Assembly: GCA_031257235.1 (NCBI GenBank)
Contig: JAIRPA010000090.1
Span: 1-22,885 of the forward strand
Origin: Burkholderiales bacterium
GTDB lineage: Bacteria > Pseudomonadota > Gammaproteobacteria > Burkholderiales > Casimicrobiaceae
DNA: 22,885 nt
Direction: 5' to 3'
Position numbers and translations under genes: made by a program. This document shows, in pieces, positions 1-8,599 of this stretch (the first letter of the stretch is position 1; every line of letters begins with the position of its first letter). The notes under the pieces are model-generated. The model was given only the letters and a program-made list of their open reading frames with translations. It ran no database searches and was not told the origin of the DNA.

Positions 1-3
1 CTG

Positions 4-194
4 CAAAAAATCGTCGGGGTTTTGGTCTCCACTAACTTTGCTTCGCAAAGTTAGTTCCGCCCCAACCGTGGTTTTGGTCTCCACTAACTTTGCTTCGCAA
101 AGTAAGTTCCGCCCCAACCGTGGTTTTGGTCTCCACTAACTTTGCTTCGCAAAGTTAGTTCCGCCCCAACCAAAGGTTGTCCCGCGATTTTTTG
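4..194. repeat. Long bulged hairpin of the CAAAAAA...TTTTTTG family with an enlarged loop
   Basis: The outer arms are CAAAAAATCG (4-13) and CGATTTTTTG (185-194). A one-base bulge (T14) and an inner stem CGGGG (15-19)/TCCCG (180-184, one G-T pair) follow. This is the same architecture as the compact hairpin at 8487-8521, in inverted orientation, but here the loop is about 160 nt and holds three 52-bp tandem units. It lies downstream of the minus-strand flavoprotein gene. What lies left of the window is unknown. Confidence 0.7.
18..171. repeat. Three tandem 52-bp units, each with a palindrome
   Basis: The unit begins GGTTTTGGTCTCC and recurs at 18, 70 and 122, an exact 52-bp period. Each unit contains the stem-loop ACTAACTTTGC-TTC-GCAAAGTTAGT (arms 31-41/45-55, 83-93/97-107, 135-145/149-159). 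Copy 2 has a single T-to-A change at 104 that breaks one pair; copies 1 and 3 are intact. The third unit ends in CCAACCAAAGG instead of CCAACCGTGG. There are no unique spacers, so this is not a CRISPR array. Confidence 0.9.
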
Positions 195-205
195 GAAATT
201 CAAAC

Positions 206-235
206 CGGCAAAAAGTAGGGTTTTACTTTTTGCCG
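206..235. repeat. CGGCAAAAAGTA...TACTTTTTGCCG palindrome
   Basis: A perfect 12-bp inverted repeat (206-217/224-235) with a 6-nt loop. Related palindromes with the AAAAGT...ACTTTT core lie at 365-394, 8446-8475, 8728-8752 and 10274-10303. The stem starts with A and ends with T on both strands, so the RNA could act as an intrinsic terminator in either direction. Confidence 0.8.
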
Positions 236-242
236 AACCCAT

Positions 243-305
243 CAGGGATCAGAGTGTCGTCATTTAAGCGCAAGCCTGCCATAGCAGGCGAAGTCGCAGA
301 ATCCA
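243..305. repeat. Interspersed repeat module shared with 8600-8668
   Basis: Three blocks occur in the same order and orientation at both places: CAGGGATCAGAG (243-254; 8600-8611), CGTCATTTAAGCGCAAGC (258-275; 8630-8647) and GCGAAGTCGCAGAATCCA (288-305; 8651-8668). Between the last two blocks this copy has a CCTGCC/GGCAGG-type mini-palindrome that the other lacks. Nothing here looks coding. Confidence 0.75.
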
Positions 306-319
306 CACCGCCGTTTTTA

Positions 320-353
320 CAAAAAAGGATCAGGGTTTCCCTGTCCTTTTTTG
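320..353. repeat. Bulged CAAAAAA...TTTTTTG hairpin
   Basis: A 10-bp outer stem (320-329/344-353), a one-base bulge (T330), an inner CAGGG/CCCTG stem (331-335/339-343) and a TTT loop. It has the same plan as the hairpins at 8683-8716 and 10315-10348, with compensating base changes that keep the pairing. Confidence 0.8.
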
Positions 354-364
354 GTAGCACACAC

Positions 365-394
365 CGCCCAAAAGTAGGTTTTCACTTTTGGGCG
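365..394 (-). terminator. Hairpin after the NfnAB-like gene
   Basis: An 11-bp perfect stem CGCCCAAAAGT/ACTTTTGGGCG (365-375/384-394) with an 8-nt loop, 17 nt past the stop codon of the minus-strand flavoprotein gene. The 30 bp are the exact reverse complement of 8446-8475, so the operon has an identical inverted hairpin beyond each end. The T tract lies inside the stem, so termination efficiency is uncertain. Confidence 0.55.
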
Positions 395-411
395 TTTCCC
401 TGATCCCCGGA

Positions 412-3231
412 CTACTTTTTACCGCCCTCCAGATACCTCTCCCTGCTTGCCGCTTCCTGCGCTTTGAAGAGATTGAATCTCGGCAAAAATTTATCCCAGT
501 CGATGATGTGACCGTCGATTTCCGGACCGTCAACACAGGCGTGTTTTCTCACCGGTTTGCCGTCAAGCGTAACCGGCACCATACACGCGCCGCACATTCC
601 CGTGGCGTCCACCATGACGGAGTTCAGGCTGGCGACCGTTTTCACGCCAAAAGGACGGGTTAAATCACACACCGCGCGCATCATCATCGGCGGACCAATG
701 GTGACGACTTCCGCAATCCCCCGACCGCTTGGCGTTTTGCCGTTTTTCAACATCGCCTCCAAGGGCGTCGTCACAAAACCTTTCATGCCGAAACTGCCGT
801 CGTTGCTGGTATAGATCACGTCGAGCCGATCCCCAAATTCAGCCTGCAACTTTCCGATGCGCTCATGATCTTTTGTCCAGAATAAAAGATCGGCACTTCT
901 AAAGCCGGCAATCAACGTGACGTGATTGCCTAAACGCAAATGTTCCCGCGCGATCGGATACACCGGCGGCAAGCCCACGCCGCCTGCGGTAAAGACCACC
1001 GTTTCTTTGTGAAAATCATAGCGATGCAACTCGCTGGCGCGCCCTAAAGGGCCGGCAATGCCGGAGAAAGCCTCCCCGACGTTCATCTGATTGATTTTAA
1101 GGCTGGAGGTGCCCATGCCCTGCACCACAAGACAAATCGTGCCGGCGTCGGCATCCCAATCCGCCAGCGTTAAGGGAATCAGCTCGCCTTTTTCCCATGC
1201 CAACACGCGCACAAACTGCCCGGCTTTGGCGGCACGGGCAATCATGGGCGCGCGGACGGTAAACTCAACAATGCCCGGCGTTAATTCGCGTTTTTCAAGA
1301 ATGGTTTGCGGCAAAGCGGCAAGACGCGAGTATTGGTCTGCCGACGCGACGCGACGCAAAATGTCGTCCGCCGTCAGGTTGATCGCCCCGGCAATCTCGT
1401 TGGCCGCCGCCTGACCGTCCCCGGCGGCAAGAATGGCGGTTGATCCGCCGCGCGCGGCATCCCCGCCGGAGTAGATTCCGTCAATCGAGGTTTTCTTCGT
1501 GCCGGCACAAAGCTCAATACTGCCTTTGCGGGTGATCTTAAGATTGGGTTCGGAATCTTTGATGATCGGATTCGGATCATTCCCCAACGCCATGATGACC
1601 AGATCAGCTTTCATCATCTCCGTTTGACCGGTGGCTTTAGGACTGCGACGACCGGAGGCGTCCGGCTCACCTAATTCCATGATCTCAAGTTTCGCGCCGG
1701 TGACAAAACACGTTTTGTCGTCACCGACAAATTCTGCCGGCGAACGCAACACGGCAAGCGCGATGCCTTCTTCGAGCGCGTGGTGCAATTCTTCAACGCG
1801 CGCGGGCATTTCGCTTTTCGTGCGACGATAAACAATCGTGACGTTGCCGCCCAATCGCCTTGCCGTGCGCGCGGCATCCATCGCGGTGTTGCCGCCGCCG
1901 ATGATTAAAACCTCTTTGCCTCGCGTTTCAGGGAGCGGCGTTTCGTAATCGTCACGCAAACCCTGCATGAGATTCACGCGGGTTAAAAACTCGTTGGCCG
2001 ACATCACATTGAGCAAATGCTCGCCCGGCACGGAAAGAAAACGCGGTAAGCCCGCACCGGAGCCGACAAAAATTTTAGAAAAGCCGGCATCTTTTAAATC
2101 TTGCAGGGTCGCGGTTTTGCCGACCACAAAATTGTGGATGAATCGACCGCCCAAAAATTGTATTTTGGCCACCACGTCGTCGATCAACTCATTGGGCAAA
2201 CGAAATTCGGGAATGCCGTAACGCAACACGCCGCCTAAAGCGTGGAACGCCTCAAAAACAGCCACCGGAAAACCGGCAGCGGCAAGCAAATACGCGTTGA
2301 TTAAGCCCGCAGGCCCCGTGCCGACCACCGCAATCGGCGGTTTTTCGGCACGTGTCCAAGGATCGGAAAATCCGTCAAAGCGTCGCGCGAATTCTTGAGG
2401 ATCAACCCGTTTGCTTCGTTGCGGCAAAAACCATTCGATCTGACCGATTTCAATCGGGCATTTGGTGTGCGCACACACGCCCTGACACTGCAATTCCTGC
2501 GGACAAACGCGACCGGTGACGTTGGGCAACGGGTTGATGCCTTCGATCAATTCCATCGCTTCTTTAAAACGCCCTTTGCCGAGCAAATCAAGCATTTCGG
2601 GAATGTGAATCTTGACGGGGCATCCGCCTTGCGGTTCGGGTTTGCCTTCAACGCATTGCCCGACTTCACAAGGACGTTCTTCACATTGCTTGTCGCGCAA
2701 CACTTCAAGCCAGACGATCAAATCCACTTCGCGTTGCGAGAATCCTTGATCCAAGTAACCCAAATAGCCGCGATTGACCAATTCAAAATCCGAAGAACGC
2801 TCTTCGGGCGGACGAATGTAAGGCGGAATGTGGCTTTCCATCGGCCAGTTTTTGGACAAGCCCTTGAACATCGGATAACGATCGGAAAGATGCGCATCAA
2901 TCGCTCGAATGAATTTACGTTTTAAACCCAAAGGCGCGCCCCACACAAAACGCATGAGGACGATGCTGGTATCGTCATCGCGCAGAAGCTGCGCCCAAAA
3001 CGCGCGTGTGAATGTTTCGGACAAAGCGTCCTGCCGAAACTCGGCGGCGATGGTCGCCATGCCGTCTGAAACAAACATCTCACGAAAGGCAAGCGGATTC
3101 TCCGTCAAACGACGTTTTAAAATCGCCATCTGCTTTTCAAAGGTGTCTGCCGCCGAGGTTTGCTCCGCCTTGCCATTCGGAGGCAACCCTTCAACCTTGT
3201 CGGTGACGTGCATCAAAGAGGAAGTGTTCAT
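412..3231 (-). CDS. Fused NfnB/NfnA-like NAD(P)H:ferredoxin oxidoreductase (SudAB-type)
   Basis: A 939-aa flavoprotein predicted to move electrons between ferredoxin and NAD(P). Residues 1 to about 170 are an N-terminal region I do not recognise. About 190-260 is the cysteine-rich Fe-S region of GltD/NfnB-type proteins (CPQELQCQGVC). GTGPAGL near 306 is the FAD dinucleotide fold and IGGGNTAMDAA near 444 the second nucleotide fold. From about 645 a ferredoxin-reductase-like NfnA/SudB half follows, ending in a [2Fe-2S] motif (TGMCGAC ... HACVDGP, about 877-900). In NfnAB/SudAB these halves are usually separate subunits. The ATG at 3231 is preferred over an in-frame start at 3252: GGAG (3240-3243) sits 8 nt upstream, and the ATG overlaps the upstream stop as ATGA. 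Translational coupling to the oxidoreductase is therefore likely. Which cofactor (NADH or NADPH), and whether it bifurcates electrons, cannot be read from sequence. Confidence 0.88.
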   Translation of the reverse strand: MNTSSLMHVTDKVEGLPPNGKAEQTSAADTFEKQMAILKRRLTENPLAFREMFVSDGMATIAAEFRQDALSETFTRAFWAQLLRDDDTSIVLMRFVWGAPLGLKRKFIRAIDAHLSDRYPMFKGLSKNWPMESHIPPYIRPPEERSSDFELVNRGYLGYLDQGFSQREVDLIVWLEVLRDKQCEERPCEVGQCVEGKPEPQGGCPVKIHIPEMLDLLGKGRFKEAMELIEGINPLPNVTGRVCPQELQCQGVCAHTKCPIEIGQIEWFLPQRSKRVDPQEFARRFDGFSDPWTRAEKPPIAVVGTGPAGLINAYLLAAAGFPVAVFEAFHALGGVLRYGIPEFRLPNELIDDVVAKIQFLGGRFIHNFVVGKTATLQDLKDAGFSKIFVGSGAGLPRFLSVPGEHLLNVMSANEFLTRVNLMQGLRDDYETPLPETRGKEVLIIGGGNTAMDAARTARRLGGNVTIVYRRTKSEMPARVEELHHALEEGIALAVLRSPAEFVGDDKTCFVTGAKLEIMELGEPDASGRRSPKATGQTEMMKADLVIMALGNDPNPIIKDSEPNLKITRKGSIELCAGTKKTSIDGIYSGGDAARGGSTAILAAGDGQAAANEIAGAINLTADDILRRVASADQYSRLAALPQTILEKRELTPGIVEFTVRAPMIARAAKAGQFVRVLAWEKGELIPLTLADWDADAGTICLVVQGMGTSSLKINQMNVGEAFSGIAGPLGRASELHRYDFHKETVVFTAGGVGLPPVYPIAREHLRLGNHVTLIAGFRSADLLFWTKDHERIGKLQAEFGDRLDVIYTSNDGSFGMKGFVTTPLEAMLKNGKTPSGRGIAEVVTIGPPMMMRAVCDLTRPFGVKTVASLNSVMVDATGMCGACMVPVTLDGKPVRKHACVDGPEIDGHIIDWDKFLPRFNLFKAQEAASRERYLEGGKK

Positions 3232-6200
3232 CGTATGATCTCCGCGTCGCAATTATCCGAGACCCGCTTGATGCGCGCTTTGAGTTCGGGCGTTAAATCA
3301 AGTTTCTCGACCGCGCCCGGAATCAGCCGCGCCGCGTCACGGGGCTCCCCGTTGACCACGATGCGCGTTTGTTCAAATAACTCCGGAAGGTCTTGATAAC
3401 AGGTCTTGCAGTTCGTGCATTTGTCGGGGTCTTCCATAGACACCGCCGCCGATTGGGGGGCGGTGGTTTTAGCCGGCGTTGTCGATGCCGCGCCGCTTGC
3501 CAAAGGCGCGCTTGAAATCGCGCCCAACACCGCCACGCGAGACACCTGACTTGAGGTGGCCAAATCCACCATCGCACGCGCAAAATCATCCAATGAAGAT
3601 TCGTGACGCTCATGATCGGCTTTGATTTTTGCCTGCAACGCGTCCATTTCCGCGCGGTGCGTTTGGCTCATTTGGACAACTTCAAAGCCCGCCAAATATT
3701 GAAGGGTCTGCCAATGGGCGCGACGCTCTTCGACCAAATCCACCATCGTGGGCAACACGGCCAAACGGTTGAGTCGATCAGAGGCGTCCGTCGTGAAAAT
3801 AAACGGGGTTTTCCCACCACGCGCGTCTTTGGGTAAGTCGATGAATTCCGTTAATGGAACCCAATCGCCTTGAGCGTCGCCGGACAATTTTTTAAACTGC
3901 TTTTTAAAGCGGATTTCACTTGCCGCAAAATGCGCCGGCGTGAAATCGACAGTCATGGTTTTGTTCTGACCGGTTTCGTCGCGATAAGAAAGCAACGATT
4001 TTGTCCACAGCTTATCGGGCTCCGGGTTGCCGTCGAGCGAGAAGCGTTCGCGCAGGGAGGACCCGCGTCGCGGATCGTGAACAAACACGGGGTTCATGCG
4101 GCTTTTTACCGCAAGACGCGCTTGTTGATCCGAGGCGTTGTCGGCAATACCGTGTTCGGGCTGACACGGCGTATAAATATCAAACACCGCCGCGCCTTGA
4201 TCAAAAGCAAGAAACTCCGCCGTATTTTTCAAGAAGTGATTCTGCATCGCCGGCGTGGATTGGCAGACAAACACGTTGGGATGAAAAGACGCCAGCAAGC
4301 CCAATTCTTTGCGCGCTTCGCGTTTTCCGCCGTGCGCGCCGCCAACACGCGAAAGGTCGGAATCTTGTCCGACAAAACTTGAGGTGGACGCCTGTCCGCC
4401 GGTGTTGGAATAAACCCCCGTGTTCAAGACCAACATTTTGATCGGGGTGCCGCTGGCTAACACGCGCGAGAATCCGCCAAAACCGATATCGTAAGTCGCC
4501 CCATCGCCGCCGATGGTCAACACCGTCGGCAAAAGAGCTTGCTCTTCTTCGGTAAACTGCGACCACGAGAGATAACGCCAAGCGGCATCGTGTTTTTCCG
4601 GCACATAGGCGTCGGTCAACTCCAAGCGCGCGGCGCGTAAGGCGCGGATGTCGGACACGTTTTGTGCCACCACGCCTTCAAAAATACCTTTTGCGAGCGG
4701 TTGCGTGTCTTGAAACAAGCTGTTGACCCACGGATCACGATACGCATTAAAAGGCATGGTTGAGGCGTACACACTACTGCACCCCGTGGCGTTGGCCACA
4801 ATCATCCCGGATTGCCCGTGAAGCGTCGGACCGCTTTCGTAAAGGTAGAGACGTTTTTCCAACGTGGCAACCAGCGCGTCGATTCGGCGGGCGCGTTGAT
4901 CGTCTTGGCTTTGAAGTGTGTTCTTTTTGGCGGCAAGATCGTCGATCAATTGCGTCAACGTTTGGATGTGCGCGTTGCGTCGTTTTTGGAAAAGCGCGTG
5001 AGAGACTGCCATCACCAGACGAATGGCGGTGACTTCACCGCAACCGCGACACGCCCCGTGACCGCCGGTAGTGGAATAGTAGTTATTGTGATCGAGCATC
5101 AAACGCTTGATCTCGCTGACGCGGCGGGTGGCATCCTCCACAAAACGCGCCGGCGTGTTGGGTAACGCGCTCAAAACATCAAACCGCGCGGCAAGCGTGT
5201 CTTGCAAAGCGTCATCCTGCTCGCGAGCGGTCAACGCCCCCGGACCGCAGACGCTGACGCACTCAAGGCAACCCGTGCATTTCCACGGGTCAACCGTCAC
5301 CGAGTACAAGCCGCCTTGACCCGGATTGGTTTTTTCCACCGCGTCAAAAAACGGACGAGTTCGCGCGACCGGATAATCGGCAAGCACGCGGGCGAGCTTG
5401 CCCACGTTGGCAAGTAACGCGGAAGACATGCCCGGAAGAGTGGGCGCCACCGTTGACACAATCTCACCAAAAACGCGCGCGTCTTTGGTTTGTCGATAAT
5501 GCAGGCGCACCGCCTCGGCAAGCGGGTTGACGCGTTCGCGCAATGCCTCGCGCTCTTTTTCGGGAAGGTCGACGCGCCGAATCCCGACGTTCAACAAATC
5601 CTCGATCTCGTGGATCGTGTTGGGAATCGCCGCATCCGGGCAGACCAACGCGCAATTCACGCAACCGGTGCAAAGGTCGGCGTTGAATATCGGCACGTCG
5701 CGGCGGAATAAACCTTTATCTTTCGCGCCGGCGCTCCCCGGCGGAACAAAAAGCCCCGCGCCCGGCAAAATCGGGGCTTCGGCAATCGTCCCTTCGCGGA
5801 AGGGGCGCGCCACGGCGTCGTCAAAATACTCGTTGTCGAACAAACCGCAATGGGCAACGCCCGCGTGGCGACACATTAAAGCCGACAAAGACACATCACG
5901 GATGGCAATCGGCGCGGGCTTGTCGTCGATTTTTTTTAACGCCGGTTGATCGTAATCGACGTGTTGCGTGGCTTTGATGCCTTCACGAATCACGTCCATG
6001 TTGCCCTCAACCACCGCCGCCCCTTTGGCACCGAATTTTTTGGAAATCTGTTTTTTGACCTTTTCCAAAATGTCCTCAAGCGAGGCGCCGGACGCCACTT
6101 GCTTGACGTGTCTGACCACCGCGCCGATGAAGGCAATCCCCATCATGCGCGTCGCCAAATCCGGGGTGGGCGCGTGCCGTTTGGCCACCCCAAAGGCGTC

Positions 6201-8228
6201 GATCACAAAAAAATTGATCTTTTTGTGACGAATGGTTTTGCGCGCCTCTTTGGGCAGACTTTCCCAGACTTTGTCGGGCGTTAAAGCCGATTGCAGAATA
6301 AACGTGCCGCCTTCGACCAAGCCTTTTAAAGGGTCGGCATGAACAAAAGAACGGTGGTCGGGCGAAATCACCACTTCAACGTCTTCTAACTCGGCGTTGG
6401 TGATCTTGATGGGCTCCGGCGAAAGAGTGATGTAGTAATTCGTCGGTGCGCCGCTTTTTTCCGAGCCGTATTTAGGCGCGGACTTGGAATGCAAATTCAA
6501 AGCGCCCGCCAAGATGTCCGTCAACAGTTTGCCGGAGGCAATCGTGCCGTACCCGCCGACGGAATGAAAGCGCACGCGAAAAGCGGCATCGGGCAAAAGG
6601 CGCGGATTCTCTTCGGTGACCAGCGCCATGCGCTCGGTTTCGGGATACGCCGCTTTGAGTTTTTTTTGTAACTCCGCCATCCGCGGATGAGCATCGTTTG
6701 AGAAAAATTGCGACCCTAAATAAATCAGGGACGCGCTTTGGTTTTTCTCCATGTTTTTGAACGCGGCGACCAAATGCCGCGGCTGCAAATCATGCCCGCC
6801 CAAACCGAAGATCGCTGTTGTCAGTTTCGGCACGGACGACAAAGACGGGATGCCCGGATGACGTTCCGGCTCGCCGGATTTTTGCCCGTGTTTTTCGACG
6901 GCTTTGAATAAGGCGCGGGTGACAAGCGTGGTCAAGGCGGTTTGATCGGAACGCTCCAACACCGTCACGGCTTTTTTGCCGGCAAGCGCCGCGACCACCT
7001 CGGCTTCCGGGAAGGGGTGCAAAAGTTTAATCGAGACCAACCCGACTTTTTTGCCCTGCCCGCGAAGGTGCGCGACCACCGCCTCCACGTCGTCGCACAC
7101 CGACCCTAAACCCACCATGACCGTTTCGGCGTCGTCGCACATGAAGGTATGCACGGGCGTGTAGTGTCGACCGGTAAGACGGGCGTACTCCTCCATGGCA
7201 AGCCGCGCCAATGCCGGCACGTCGGCGGCAAAGTGAGCGCGATGATCGGCAACGCCGGCTTGGAAGTCCGGTTGGTTTTGTACGGGACCGGTCATGCCCG
7301 GATTGTGAACATCCACCAAGGCGGGAACCAATTGCCGCGTCCCTTTGGCAAAGGCGTTTTGCCATTGACGACGCCACGCGCCCTGCAAAGCCTCCGGCAG
7401 TAAAGCGCGTGTTTTTTCGATGAGCGCCCCCGCGTTGTCCTCTTCGATTTTCTCGGCGTGATCCTTGAGAAATTGCGTCAGCGACGCGCGGTTTTTGTCG
7501 GAAAATTGGGCGGCATGACGCTCCAAAAATTGATTTAACTGAAAGACGCGTCCTTTGGCGCCAAAGACCATTTCCTGTGCCACCGTCGGCGACTTGATGC
7601 GGGAGGAGGGGTCACCCAAATACTCGCGCAATAGTTCGGGCTCCGGCAGGCACGCCTCGCTCATCATGTGGCTGGTGGCAAAACCGTCCATCACATTGGC
7701 GACGGGAATTAAGGATAACGCGGAGATACGGTAAGCCACGGCGGCAAGATCGGCGGCTTCCTGCGGGTTGGCGCCAAATAAAACGGTATACCCGGAAGAA
7801 AGTAAGGCGTAAATGTCGTCGTGCCCTGCCATGACGTTCAAGGAATGCTTGGAAACCACCCTTGCCGCCACTTGCAAGACAAAGCCGCCGACTTTTTTGC
7901 CGACGGTCACGTAGTGCGATTCCAGCGCGTACAAAATGCCTTGGCTCGACGACGCGTTGGAGATGAATTGCCCGCCGGTCAATGCCGCGCCCAACGCGCC
8001 GCTTTGTGCGGAATGCTCACCCTCAGGCTCGAAAAAAAACGGGTGTCTGCCCCAAACGTTGATGCCGCCCTCCGCGCGGAAGGCTTCGTAAAGTTCGGCA
8101 ATTTCGGTGGAAGGTGTGATGGGATACCCAATGACTCCGCCGCAAACAAGACCCATCACATGAGCGACGGCTCCGTTGCCATTGATGACGGTGGGGAGAC
8201 CGGGATATTTTGGTTTTTTAGCGTTCAT
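3228..8228 (-). CDS. Single-chain pyruvate/2-oxoacid:ferredoxin oxidoreductase with C-terminal ferredoxin domain
   Basis: A 1666-aa enzyme predicted to oxidise a 2-oxoacid with CoA to acyl-CoA and CO2 using thiamine diphosphate. Order: pyrimidine-binding domain with YPITPST (35-41); transketolase C-terminal-like domain (about 375-425); gamma domain with GGYGTIASGK (about 556); two [4Fe-4S] motifs, CTGCVNCALVCP (about 853) and CTGCLECVSVCG (about 984); thiamine diphosphate domain with GACRGCGE (about 1060), GDGATYDIGFGG (about 1243) and VYSNTGGQ; then an extension ending in CTNCKTC (about 1603) plus a last cysteine in SDNCDAE, a single-cluster ferredoxin. NifJ-type enzymes are usually near 1200 aa, so the tail is an addition. 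Pyruvate is the likeliest substrate, but 2-oxoglutarate or aryl-pyruvates are possible. The ATG at 8228 is chosen because conserved sequence starts there; 71 further in-frame upstream codons look non-coding. Confidence 0.9.
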   Translation of the reverse strand: MNAKKPKYPGLPTVINGNGAVAHVMGLVCGGVIGYPITPSTEIAELYEAFRAEGGINVWGRHPFFFEPEGEHSAQSGALGAALTGGQFISNASSSQGILYALESHYVTVGKKVGGFVLQVAARVVSKHSLNVMAGHDDIYALLSSGYTVLFGANPQEAADLAAVAYRISALSLIPVANVMDGFATSHMMSEACLPEPELLREYLGDPSSRIKSPTVAQEMVFGAKGRVFQLNQFLERHAAQFSDKNRASLTQFLKDHAEKIEEDNAGALIEKTRALLPEALQGAWRRQWQNAFAKGTRQLVPALVDVHNPGMTGPVQNQPDFQAGVADHRAHFAADVPALARLAMEEYARLTGRHYTPVHTFMCDDAETVMVGLGSVCDDVEAVVAHLRGQGKKVGLVSIKLLHPFPEAEVVAALAGKKAVTVLERSDQTALTTLVTRALFKAVEKHGQKSGEPERHPGIPSLSSVPKLTTAIFGLGGHDLQPRHLVAAFKNMEKNQSASLIYLGSQFFSNDAHPRMAELQKKLKAAYPETERMALVTEENPRLLPDAAFRVRFHSVGGYGTIASGKLLTDILAGALNLHSKSAPKYGSEKSGAPTNYYITLSPEPIKITNAELEDVEVVISPDHRSFVHADPLKGLVEGGTFILQSALTPDKVWESLPKEARKTIRHKKINFFVIDAFGVAKRHAPTPDLATRMMGIAFIGAVVRHVKQVASGASLEDILEKVKKQISKKFGAKGAAVVEGNMDVIREGIKATQHVDYDQPALKKIDDKPAPIAIRDVSLSALMCRHAGVAHCGLFDNEYFDDAVARPFREGTIAEAPILPGAGLFVPPGSAGAKDKGLFRRDVPIFNADLCTGCVNCALVCPDAAIPNTIHEIEDLLNVGIRRVDLPEKEREALRERVNPLAEAVRLHYRQTKDARVFGEIVSTVAPTLPGMSSALLANVGKLARVLADYPVARTRPFFDAVEKTNPGQGGLYSVTVDPWKCTGCLECVSVCGPGALTAREQDDALQDTLAARFDVLSALPNTPARFVEDATRRVSEIKRLMLDHNNYYSTTGGHGACRGCGEVTAIRLVMAVSHALFQKRRNAHIQTLTQLIDDLAAKKNTLQSQDDQRARRIDALVATLEKRLYLYESGPTLHGQSGMIVANATGCSSVYASTMPFNAYRDPWVNSLFQDTQPLAKGIFEGVVAQNVSDIRALRAARLELTDAYVPEKHDAAWRYLSWSQFTEEEQALLPTVLTIGGDGATYDIGFGGFSRVLASGTPIKMLVLNTGVYSNTGGQASTSSFVGQDSDLSRVGGAHGGKREARKELGLLASFHPNVFVCQSTPAMQNHFLKNTAEFLAFDQGAAVFDIYTPCQPEHGIADNASDQQARLAVKSRMNPVFVHDPRRGSSLRERFSLDGNPEPDKLWTKSLLSYRDETGQNKTMTVDFTPAHFAASEIRFKKQFKKLSGDAQGDWVPLTEFIDLPKDARGGKTPFIFTTDASDRLNRLAVLPTMVDLVEERRAHWQTLQYLAGFEVVQMSQTHRAEMDALQAKIKADHERHESSLDDFARAMVDLATSSQVSRVAVLGAISSAPLASGAASTTPAKTTAPQSAAVSMEDPDKCTNCKTCYQDLPELFEQTRIVVNGEPRDAARLIPGAVEKLDLTPELKARIKRVSDNCDAEIIR

Positions 8229-8381
8229 TCTCGAAATCCGGATAAAAGTCTGAAAATTTAACCGCGCGAGTGTTGGCCCGCGCGGACGGTGACAGCGCAA
8301 TGCAATCATTTCCAAGCCCCATGAAAGACTCTGCAAAGGCTTTAAAGGAAAGATACCGAATTGCGTCTGTATGGCGGGATT

Positions 8382-8410
8382 ATTGTATACCCCCGATGAT
8401 TTCGGGTAAA
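8382..8410 (-). promoter_or_regulatory. Candidate promoter of the oxidoreductase operon
   Basis: On the minus strand TTTACC (8410-8405) and TACAAT (8387-8382) are 17 nt apart, 4/6 and 5/6 matches to the sigma-70 hexamers. Transcription would start near 8375 and give a leader of about 147 nt before the ATG at 8228. The first repeat copy (from 8415) begins just upstream of the -35. Confidence 0.4.
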
Positions 8411-8414
8411 CATT

Positions 8415-8475
8415 CGCCCAAAAGTGAAAACCTACATACACCCTACGCCCAAAAGTGAAAACCTACTTTTGGGCG
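8415..8475. repeat. Hairpin plus a duplicated half-copy
   Basis: 8446-8475 is an 11-bp stem CGCCCAAAAGT/ACTTTTGGGCG with loop GAAAACCT, the exact reverse complement of 365-394. Its left arm and loop (8446-8466, 21 bp) also occur without change at 8415-8435, without the right arm. This looks like a partial duplication 31 bp apart. Confidence 0.85.
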
Positions 8476-8486
8476 GTTGAGATTTC

Positions 8487-8521
8487 CAAAAAATCGCGGG
8501 GGGAACCCCGACGATTTTTTG
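8487..8521. repeat. Compact bulged CAAAAAA...TTTTTTG hairpin
   Basis: Outer stem CAAAAAATCG/CGATTTTTTG (487-496/512-521 past 8000), inner stem CGGGG/CCCCG (8497-8501/8506-8510), GGAA loop and a one-base bulge (A8511). It is the uninterrupted, inverted counterpart of the hairpin at 4-194, where the loop has been expanded by tandem units. Confidence 0.85.
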
Positions 8522-8548
8522 TAGGAAAGGCGAAACACAAACCCCCGT

Positions 8549-8584
8549 CAGGCTAAAGCCTGCCACCCCCTTTTATAAAGGGGG
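8549..8584. repeat. Two small adjacent hairpins
   Basis: CAGGC-TAAA-GCCTG (8549-8562) is followed by CCCCCTTT-TAT-AAAGGGGG (8566-8584). Both are perfect stems. They are followed by GGATTCTGCG, a motif that recurs (as itself or its reverse complement) near 294-303, 8657-8666 and 10415-10423. Confidence 0.65.
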
Positions 8585-8599
8585 CTGGATTCTGCGTTT

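Noticed and set aside
18..171. Possible CRISPR array
   Set aside because: The three 52-bp units are directly adjacent with no variable spacers and no cas genes.
8229..8441. N-terminal extension of the oxidoreductase by 71 codons
   Set aside because: Conserved sequence begins at the ATG at 8228; the extension runs through the promoter candidate and the repeat, with no ribosome site.
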